Positions 1 through 4,936 of a DNA stretch of 6,210 nucleotides are shown in pieces. This DNA comes from Sediminibacterium ginsengisoli (GTDB lineage: Bacteria > Bacteroidota > Bacteroidia > Chitinophagales > Chitinophagaceae): contig CAMAQW010000104.1 of assembly GCA_945860335.1 (NCBI GenBank), forward strand, positions 1 through 6,210, written 5' to 3'. The notes beneath the pieces are model-generated. The model was not told where the DNA came from. It saw only the letters and a program-made list of their open reading frames with translations, and did no database searches. The position numbers were made by a program, and so were the translations under genes. Position 1 is the stretch's first letter. Each line of letters begins with the position of its first letter.

Positions 1-326
1 GGAAGTCTAAATAAACGGGGCTTTGGGTTGCCATCTTGTGCAAGTGGCGTAACCGTGCCAATTTCTACGGCGCCAAAACCAAGAATTTCTAATTCATGCA
101 GGTAAAGCGCATTTTTATCAAATCCGGCGCCAAGTCCAACGGGGTTGGTAAAGGAGAGCCCAAACACTGTTTTTGAAAGGGTTGGATTTGATACGCCAAA
201 GCTTTGCGTAAGCCAGTTTTTAATCCAACTAATTTGGCATAGCCTTTTTAGCCAATTCATTGAAAAATAATGGACGGCTTCTGGGGGAAAGCAAAACAGG
301 AGGTTTCTTAATAGGCGGTACATCAT
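1..326 (-). CDS. pyrD: Dihydroorotate dehydrogenase (quinone), class 2, N-terminal 108 residues only
   Basis: The minus strand reads open from an ATG at 326 to the window edge, giving 108 residues and lacking roughly the C-terminal two thirds. Residues 1-45 form the amphipathic N-terminal extension (MMYRLLRNLLFCFPPEAVHY) that in class 2 enzymes attaches to the inner membrane and forms the quinone tunnel. The FMN/orotate-barrel motif NPVGLGAGFDKN follows at 61-72; Lys71 matches the conserved flavin/substrate lysine. Next comes EIGTVTPLAQDGNPKPRLFRL at about 88-108, a PyrD signature. The family oxidises dihydroorotate to orotate, passing electrons to the quinone pool, the fourth step of UMP synthesis. 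The start could also be the adjacent ATG at 323 (one residue shorter). I chose 326 arbitrarily between the two; both lie just behind a -7-like box. The gene is divergent from the thiolase gene. The catalytic base lies outside the window, so integrity cannot be judged. Confidence 0.95.
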   Translation of the reverse strand, partial: MMYRLLRNLLFCFPPEAVHYFSMNWLKRLCQISWIKNWLTQSFGVSNPTLSKTVFGLSFTNPVGLGAGFDKNALYLHELEILGFGAVEIGTVTPLAQDGNPKPRLFRL

Positions 327-333
327 AACCCCG

Positions 334-341
334 CAAAGATA
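334..341 (-). promoter_or_regulatory. Bacteroidota-type -7 box for pyrD
   Basis: Read on the minus strand the bases are TATCTTTG, a full match to the Bacteroidota -7 consensus TAnnTTTG, followed by C. The box ends only 7 bases before the ATG at 326, so the transcript leader would be very short or absent. I see no TTG at the usual 17-23 base spacing for the -33 element, which lowers confidence. A TTTG 12 bases upstream is too close. Confidence 0.5.
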
Positions 342-398
342 GGTTTGTACACCCAAAGAAGAATTTAGTTGCATAAACAACTTTTTATAAAAAATCAC

Positions 399-406
399 TA
401 CATTTG
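399..406 (+). promoter_or_regulatory. Bacteroidota-type -7 box for the thiolase gene
   Basis: TACATTTG fits TAnnTTTG fully and ends 18 bases before the ATG at 425, a sensible distance for transcription start plus a short leader. The nearest upstream TTG (369-371) lies 27 bases away, longer than the usual -33 spacing, so the -33 element is weak or absent. The last three bases of this box are the TTG at 404, which could be mistaken for a start codon of the thiolase gene. Confidence 0.5.
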
Positions 407-424
407 GGGAGTAAAAAAATAGCC

Positions 425-1600
425 ATGCAAGAAGCTTACATTGTAGCCGGATTTAGAACAGCCGTAACAAAAAGTAAAAGAGGCGGTTTTCGTTTTTTTA
501 GACCCGATGATTTAGCCGTTCAGCTCATTCAAGGTCTCATGAAAACCTTGCCTACGTTACCTGCAGCGCGTGTTGATGATGTTATAGTAGGAAACGCCGT
601 ACCTGAGGCAGAGCAGGGTTTGCAGTTTGGTCGAATGATTTCTGCAAGAGCCCTTGGTGTAGACGTGGCTGGTATTACCATTAACAGATACTGTGCGAGT
701 GGACTTGAAAGTATTGCAATGGCCACCGCAAAAATCAGATCCGGAATGGCGGATTGTATTATTGCTGGCGGAACAGAGAGTATGAGTTTGGTGCCAACAG
801 CTGGATGGAAAACCGTGCCTTCTTATGAAATTGCAAATAGCGATCCAGATTATTATTTAAGTATGGGGTTAACTGCCGAAGCAGTGGCCAAAGAATATTC
901 TATTTCAAGAGCGGATCAAGATGCTTTTGCTTATGCATCGCATCAAAAAGCAATGACCGCGCAACAACAAAATTATTTTAAGGATGGTATTTTACCTATC
1001 ACTGTCGATGAAGTGTATGTGAATGAAAAAGGTAAAAAAGCCACGCGTTCTTATGTGGTAGATTCAGACGATGGTGTACGCGCAGACACAAGTATCGAAG
1101 CACTTGCAAAATTAAAACCTGCTTTTGCAGTAGATGGAACCGTAACAGCAGGTAATTCGTCACAAACCAGTGATGGCGCAGCTTTTGTGGTAGTGATGTC
1201 TGAAAAAATGATGCTCGAATTAGGACTTGTTCCAATTGGAAGGCTCGTTAATGTTGCAGTAGCTGGTGTACATCCGCGCATCATGGGTATTGGTCCTGTA
1301 GAAGCCATTCCTAAAGTATTGCGTCAAGCAAATATGAGCATTGGGGACATTGATTTAATTGAACTCAACGAAGCCTTTGCTGCACAATCTTTGGCTGTTA
1401 TTAGACAACTAGATTTAGATACGAGTAAAGTAAATATTAATGGTGGTGCAATTGCACTCGGTCATCCATTAGGTTGCACAGGTGCTAAATTAACGGTCCA
1501 AACGCTCCACGATTTAAAAAGGTTGAATAAAAAATATTCGATGGTGTCCGCTTGTGTTGGAGGTGGTCAGGGTATTGCAGGAATTATTGAAAATTTGTAA
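425..1600 (+). CDS. fadA: Acetyl-CoA C-acyltransferase (3-ketoacyl-CoA thiolase)
   Basis: This complete 391-residue thiolase has the usual length for the family. It carries the nucleophilic Cys90 in NRYCASGLES, the NEAF motif at 315-318, GGAIALGHPLG with catalytic His347 at about 340-350, and the second catalytic cysteine, Cys377, in ACVGGGQG. All active-site elements are present. Thiolases of this degradative type cleave 3-ketoacyl-CoA with CoA to release acetyl-CoA, the last step of beta-oxidation. The N-terminal stretch (RTAVTKSKRGGFRFFRPDDL) resembles FadA/FadI-type enzymes. An acetoacetyl-CoA thiolase acting in the biosynthetic direction cannot be excluded, so the symbol is a best fit. 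I start at ATG 425. An in-frame TTG at 404 would add seven residues (MGSKKIA) ahead of the natural family start MQEAYIVAGFRTA, and that TTG sits inside a -7 promoter box. No hydroxyacyl-CoA dehydrogenase or acyl-CoA dehydrogenase gene is adjacent here. The stop codon abuts the nadE stop codon with no gap. Confidence 0.95.
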   Translation: MQEAYIVAGFRTAVTKSKRGGFRFFRPDDLAVQLIQGLMKTLPTLPAARVDDVIVGNAVPEAEQGLQFGRMISARALGVDVAGITINRYCASGLESIAMATAKIRSGMADCIIAGGTESMSLVPTAGWKTVPSYEIANSDPDYYLSMGLTAEAVAKEYSISRADQDAFAYASHQKAMTAQQQNYFKDGILPITVDEVYVNEKGKKATRSYVVDSDDGVRADTSIEALAKLKPAFAVDGTVTAGNSSQTSDGAAFVVVMSEKMMLELGLVPIGRLVNVAVAGVHPRIMGIGPVEAIPKVLRQANMSIGDIDLIELNEAFAAQSLAVIRQLDLDTSKVNINGGAIALGHPLGCTGAKLTVQTLHDLKRLNKKYSMVSACVGGGQGIAGIIENL

Positions 1601-1608
1601 TTACAAAT
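1593..1608. repeat. Perfect 16-bp palindrome across two abutting stop codons
   Basis: ATTTGTAATTACAAAT equals its own reverse complement. Its centre falls exactly between the thiolase stop (TAA, 1598-1600) and the nadE stop (TAA on the minus strand, 1603-1601). Both genes therefore end in the same Leu codon plus stop (TTG TAA), mirrored. There is no loop and little GC, so it is a poor hairpin terminator. Whether it has a function is unknown. Confidence 0.6.
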
Positions 1609-3280
1609 ATTTTCCAACAATCGGCATTCTTCTACCTACACCAAATGCTTTTGGCGATACGCGAATAATGGGACAAAATTGATTGCGCTTGTATTCGTTG
1701 GTATTGACCATTTTTAAAGTGCGATTTACCAACTCACTACTAAAGCCCATGGCCACAATGCTAGAAGGGTTGGCGCGTTTTTCGATGTACTGGTATAAAA
1801 TTTGATCCAGCACGCTATAATCAGGTAAGCTATCGCTGTCTTTTTGATCTGGTCTTAACTCGGCACTTGGTGCTTTGGTAATTATATTGGTAGGAATAAT
1901 TTCTTTTTCGCGGTTGATATATTTGGCTAGTTCGTACACCTGGATTTTATACAAATCACCCAGTACGCCAAGACCACCTGCCATGTCTCCATATAAAGTT
2001 CCGTAGCCGGTAGCAAGTTCACTTTTATTAGAAGTGTTGAGTAATACGTAACCAAGTTTATTGGCAATCGCCATTAAAATATTGCCCCTAGATCTACTCT
2101 GAATATTTTCTTCGGCAAGTGAAAAAGGCATGCCATTAAAAATGGGATCCAGTGTTTCTAAAAATGAATGGTATACATTTTTGATAGGCACTATATGGTA
2201 AGGGTTGTCTAAATTTTTACTAAGCAAAACAGCGTCATCCACCGAGTGCTCCGTAGAAAATTCGGAGGGCATGAGCACTGCTAATACATTTTGTGCACCC
2301 AGCGCATCTGTAGCGGCAGCAAGGGTTACAGCCGAATCTATACCACCCGAAGAACCTAGTATGGCTTTGGTAAAACCCATTTTTGTAAAATAATCTCGTA
2401 TGCCTAAAACCAGCGCCTGATATATTTGATCGATGTTTAAATCTGGCACAAGGGTTGCTGGATTTAATTCTTTACTAGGGACACGACTTGCTGGTTCTAA
2501 TATAGGTTCTCTAATCGTTCCATCATCATTGCAAGTATAAAAAGAAAGTTCCGATCTAAACATAGGTAAGGCACCACATAAGTTTGCATCTTTATCAAAT
2601 GCATAAGAGCCTCCGTCAAAAACAATTTCTGTTTGACTGCCTACAGCGTTGCAATAAAAAAGTGGAATTTTATATTTTAAGACGTTGGCCTTAATCGTTG
2701 CCTTTCTGTCTTCGTCGTGCGTATAATCGAATGGTGAAGCACTTAAATTGAGCATGATATCTGGAGATTGCTTCATGAGTTCATCCATCGGACAAATGGT
2801 ATAAAGTGGGTTGTCTCCAAGGTTCCAAATGTCTTCGCAAATGGTTACTGCTAATTTTTTCCCTTTAAATGGAATCACTTTCCAACTGCTAGCAGCTTCG
2901 AAATACCTGTTTTCATCAAATACGTCGTAGGTAGGCAGTAAGGTTTTATGAATTTCTGCTACAATCTTTTGTTCGTATAAGAAAAACGCCGCGTTAAATA
3001 AATCCTTGCCTTTTTTACCCGGATTACGCGCTGGACTACCAATAAGTACGCCAATGGTATCGGCTGCTTTTCTAATGGTATCAATACTTTCGTAGCATTT
3101 GGTTATAAAATCATCAAACTCAACAAAATCGCGGGCTGGGTAGCCGCAAACACTCATTTCACTAAACAAAATAAGATCGGCGCCTTCTTTTTTGGCAAGT
3201 TCAATGGCACCGAGTATTTTTTCGGTGTTTTCTTCGAAATTTCCAATGTGGTAGTTTTGTTGCGCGATACTTATTTTCAT
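1601..3280 (-). CDS. nadE: Glutamine-dependent NAD+ synthetase
   Basis: The 559-residue protein has the two-domain architecture of glutamine-using NAD+ synthetases. Residues 1-260 are a nitrilase-type amidase domain with the catalytic triad Glu41 (FSEMSVCGYP), Lys112 (HKTLLPTYDVF) and Cys148 (VTICEDIWN). This domain releases ammonia from glutamine. Residues from about 285 form the ATP-dependent synthetase domain. It has the PP-loop SGGIDS at 311-316, QSRSRGNILMAIANKLG at 404-420, and NTSNKSELATGYGTLYGD at 425-442, which are ATP- and deamido-NAD-binding segments. The enzyme converts deamido-NAD+ (nicotinate adenine dinucleotide) to NAD+ in the cytosol, the final step of both de novo and salvage routes. 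The ATG at 3280 gives the expected family N-terminus (MKISIAQQNYHIGNF). It is convergent with the thiolase gene (0 bp gap) and divergent from the GldB-like gene. I see no missing residue or frameshift. Confidence 0.98.
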   Translation of the reverse strand: MKISIAQQNYHIGNFEENTEKILGAIELAKKEGADLILFSEMSVCGYPARDFVEFDDFITKCYESIDTIRKAADTIGVLIGSPARNPGKKGKDLFNAAFFLYEQKIVAEIHKTLLPTYDVFDENRYFEAASSWKVIPFKGKKLAVTICEDIWNLGDNPLYTICPMDELMKQSPDIMLNLSASPFDYTHDEDRKATIKANVLKYKIPLFYCNAVGSQTEIVFDGGSYAFDKDANLCGALPMFRSELSFYTCNDDGTIREPILEPASRVPSKELNPATLVPDLNIDQIYQALVLGIRDYFTKMGFTKAILGSSGGIDSAVTLAAATDALGAQNVLAVLMPSEFSTEHSVDDAVLLSKNLDNPYHIVPIKNVYHSFLETLDPIFNGMPFSLAEENIQSRSRGNILMAIANKLGYVLLNTSNKSELATGYGTLYGDMAGGLGVLGDLYKIQVYELAKYINREKEIIPTNIITKAPSAELRPDQKDSDSLPDYSVLDQILYQYIEKRANPSSIVAMGFSSELVNRTLKMVNTNEYKRNQFCPIIRVSPKAFGVGRRMPIVGKYL

Positions 3281-3300
3281 AGCGATAACTGCGGTGGCTG

Positions 3301-3328
3301 CAAAGGTCAGTAACTTTTACATACCAAA
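3301..3328 (-). promoter_or_regulatory. Possible nadE promoter (-33 TTTG, -7 GACCTTTG)
   Basis: On the minus strand, TTTG (3328-3325) is followed after 16 bases by GACCTTTG (3308-3301) and a C. This is one mismatch from TAnnTTTG, with spacing slightly below the usual range. The -7 box ends 20 bases before the nadE ATG. The pattern is suggestive rather than proven. Confidence 0.35.
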
Positions 3329-3378
3329 TGCCACCTATCTCATTTAAATCTTGTTTATTTTTTAACGAATTTAAGTAA

Positions 3379-3386
3379 CATCTTTG
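3379..3386 (+). promoter_or_regulatory. Possible -7 box for the gldB-like gene
   Basis: CATCTTTG, followed by CG, differs from TAnnTTTG at one base and lies 15 bases upstream of the ATG at 3402. The nearest upstream TTG (3351-3353) is 25 bases away, so a -33 match is poor. The ending CTTTGC is shared with the candidate boxes of pyrD and nadE. Confidence 0.4.
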
Positions 3387-3401
3387 CGTCAAATTTGATG
3401 C

Positions 3402-4400
3402 ATGACTAAGTTCCTATCCCTAGCTGCCATTTTTGTTTTACTCGGGTGTAATTCGTTTCAAAAAACACCTGACATTAGTAGCATTGATGTACCACTTACA
3501 ACGGTCCGGTTTGAGCAAGATTTTTTTGCAATCGATACACTTAGATTAGATGCTTCTTTGCAAAAATTAGCTGGACAACAACCATTATTTACACAAGATT
3601 TTTTATATAACATTTTGGCAACTACGCCAGAAACAGCAATGGGAGATGTGCCTCAATTTATAAATGCGTACCAATCATTATACAAACAAACTAGCATTAA
3701 ATACGCATCAATTACAAAACAAGAGGCCTCTATTAAACAAGGGTTGCGTTATGTAAAATATTATTTTCCGGATTACAAATTGCCTACCAAACTCATCACA
3801 TTTATTGGTCCCATCAATAGTTTTGGAAATATTATCACGATCGACGCGCTCGCTATTGGACTTCAAATGTACCTCGGTAAAAATGATCCCATTTATGTAT
3901 CTGAAGAAGGCCAGAGCCTTTATCCTGTTTACGTTTCAAGGCGTTTTGAACCTGAATATATGGCTACCAATTGTATGAAAAATATTCGCGATGATATGTT
4001 CCCTTTACAAGACGCAGGGGCGCCTTTATGTGAACAAATGGTAGAAGCAGGAAAGCGTTTGTATTTTTTAAAACAAGTACTGCCTACCGAGCAAGATAGC
4101 ATTGTTACAGGGTATACGGCTGCGCAACTAGAAGGTTGTTACAAAAGTGAAAAAGACATCTGGTCATTTTTTGTTCAAAATAATTTGCTCTACCAAAAAG
4201 ATCCATCTTTATTTAGTGACTATATGCAAGATGGTCCTAACACCGCCGTTTTTGGTGATGCATCTCCAGGATTTATTGGTCAGTTTGTTGGTTATAGAAT
4301 TGTAGAAGCTTGGCTTCAAAAAAATAAAGCATTGCCTCTTGATAAAGTGATGCGAACGCCTCCAAAAATTATTTTTGAACAGGCCAAATACAAGCCATAA
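3402..4400 (+). CDS. gldB: GldB-like gliding-motility-type lipoprotein
   Basis: This 332-residue protein starts with a lipoprotein signal peptide: a Lys at position 3, a hydrophobic stretch, and lipobox LLGC with the lipidated Cys16. Asn at +2 argues against inner-membrane retention, so the mature protein probably sits in the outer membrane facing the periplasm. The body resembles GldB of Flavobacterium. Shared features are an early VRFEQDFF segment (about 35-42), a central IDALAIGLQMYLG stretch, RRFEPEYM, the GYTAAQLEGC region, IWSFFVQNNLLY, and a late SPGFIGQFVGYRIVEAW motif. I see no HExxH, so no metal-protease activity is implied. In Flavobacterium johnsoniae GldB is needed for gliding, but homologues also occur in non-gliding Bacteroidota, so motility here is not shown. 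No gldC lies next to it in this window. The gene ends in tandem stops (TAATAA at 4398-4403). The family call rests on remembered motifs, not a search. Confidence 0.8.
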   Translation: MTKFLSLAAIFVLLGCNSFQKTPDISSIDVPLTTVRFEQDFFAIDTLRLDASLQKLAGQQPLFTQDFLYNILATTPETAMGDVPQFINAYQSLYKQTSIKYASITKQEASIKQGLRYVKYYFPDYKLPTKLITFIGPINSFGNIITIDALAIGLQMYLGKNDPIYVSEEGQSLYPVYVSRRFEPEYMATNCMKNIRDDMFPLQDAGAPLCEQMVEAGKRLYFLKQVLPTEQDSIVTGYTAAQLEGCYKSEKDIWSFFVQNNLLYQKDPSLFSDYMQDGPNTAVFGDASPGFIGQFVGYRIVEAWLQKNKALPLDKVMRTPPKIIFEQAKYKP

Positions 4401-4424
4401 TAACCCGTCCTAAAAAGTAGGTGA

Positions 4425-4811
4425 TTAGTTTAATTTAGATGGCACAATCAGGTCAAATGCAGGAATGGTAACTGTAAACAAGGTTTTATTGTTTTCGTTT
4501 TCCATCTCATAAGTACCCTGCATACGCCCCAGTTCCGATTTTAAGTTGCAGCCGCTGATGTACTGGTAACGGTCGGAAGGTTTGATAATGGGTTGAATAC
4601 CAATAACCCCTTCGCCATCTACTACCTTATGCTCCCCGCAGCTATCAAATATTTCCCAATGTCTGCGCAGTAGTTTAACATTAAAATGATTGTGGTTTTC
4701 GATGGTAATGCGGTAGGCAAACATGAATTCACTGGAAACGGCATTACTATAGTCCGATTGGTAGAAAGTTTCTACACTTATTTCGATGCCTTCAGAAATC
4801 ATGGATGTCAT
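4425..4811 (-). CDS. apaG: ApaG domain protein (Co2+/Mg2+ efflux protein ApaG)
   Basis: From ATG 4811 the product is 128 residues, the common length for Bacteroidota ApaG. Visible family features are EGIEISVETFYQ (7-18), FAYRITIENH (31-40), LLRRHWEIFDSCGEH (47-61), the GEGVIG loop (66-71), YISGCNLKSELGRMQGTY (84-101) and the C-terminal IPAFDLIVPSKLN. The fold is a small immunoglobulin/fibronectin-like beta sandwich also found in F-box proteins. The cation-efflux label comes from old Salmonella/E. coli genetics, and the molecular role is not established. I chose ATG 4811 over ATG 4802 because MTSMISEGI aligns with the usual family N-terminus. An in-frame TTG at 4886 would add 25 residues with no family match, and that TTG is better read as a -33 element. 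It is not linked here to rsmA or apaH as in enterobacteria. It is convergent with the gldB-like gene (24-bp gap) and divergent from pdhC. Confidence 0.95.
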   Translation of the reverse strand: MTSMISEGIEISVETFYQSDYSNAVSSEFMFAYRITIENHNHFNVKLLRRHWEIFDSCGEHKVVDGEGVIGIQPIIKPSDRYQYISGCNLKSELGRMQGTYEMENENNKTLFTVTIPAFDLIVPSKLN

Positions 4812-4856
4812 AGGTGGCCGCTTTAAGGTAAAAGTAAGGTTTCGGTTATAATTAGG

Positions 4857-4886
4857 CAAATAAACGGGCTTTTTGGGGGTGCTCAA
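4857..4886 (-). promoter_or_regulatory. Likely apaG promoter (-33 TTG, 19-base spacer, -7 TTTATTTG)
   Basis: On the minus strand, TTG (4886-4884) is separated by exactly 19 bases from TTTATTTG (4864-4857). That is one mismatch from the Bacteroidota -7 consensus TAnnTTTG at near-ideal spacing. The -7 box ends 45 bases before ATG 4811, which would leave a leader of about 35-40 bases. This is the best two-part promoter match in the window, and it conflicts with translating from the TTG at 4886. Confidence 0.5.
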
Positions 4887-4899
4887 TCCCTTTTTTCCT

Positions 4900-4907
4900 T
4901 AATTTCG
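4900..4907 (+). promoter_or_regulatory. Weak candidate -7 box for pdhC
   Basis: TAATTTCG matches TAnnTTTG at seven of eight positions and ends 29 bases before the ATG at 4937. The nearest TTTG upstream (4872-4875) is 24 bases away, slightly too far for a standard -33 element. pdhC must have its own promoter in this 125-bp region because its upstream neighbour runs the other way, but this exact site is uncertain. Confidence 0.25.
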
Positions 4908-4936
4908 AGCCTTAATTAAAAGCGCAACCGAATCTT

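Noticed and set aside
367..382. Inverted repeat AGTTG-CATAAA-CAACT followed by T-rich sequence, resembling a small terminator
   Set aside because: It lies between two divergent genes where no transcript needs to end, and the 5-bp AT-rich stem is weak.
999..1308. Open frames on the minus strand inside the thiolase gene
   Set aside because: They lie wholly within a gene with intact catalytic motifs, overlap each other in different frames and look like no protein family.
2205..2393. 62-residue plus-strand frame within nadE
   Set aside because: It is antisense to the PP-loop region of the synthetase domain and has no recognisable features.
3201..3392. 63-residue minus-strand frame overlapping the nadE start and upstream region
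   Set aside because: Part is out-of-frame nadE and part is the promoter region; its composition is not protein-like.
3398..3409. Mini reading frame ATG CAT GAC TAA overlapping the gldB-like start
   Set aside because: It is only three codons long, probably at the extreme 5' end of the transcript, and readily explained by chance.
4405..4424. Possible bidirectional terminator between the gldB-like gene and apaG (CCTA-AAAAG-TAGG)
   Set aside because: The stem is only four base pairs with a five-base loop and no run of T on either side; too weak to call.
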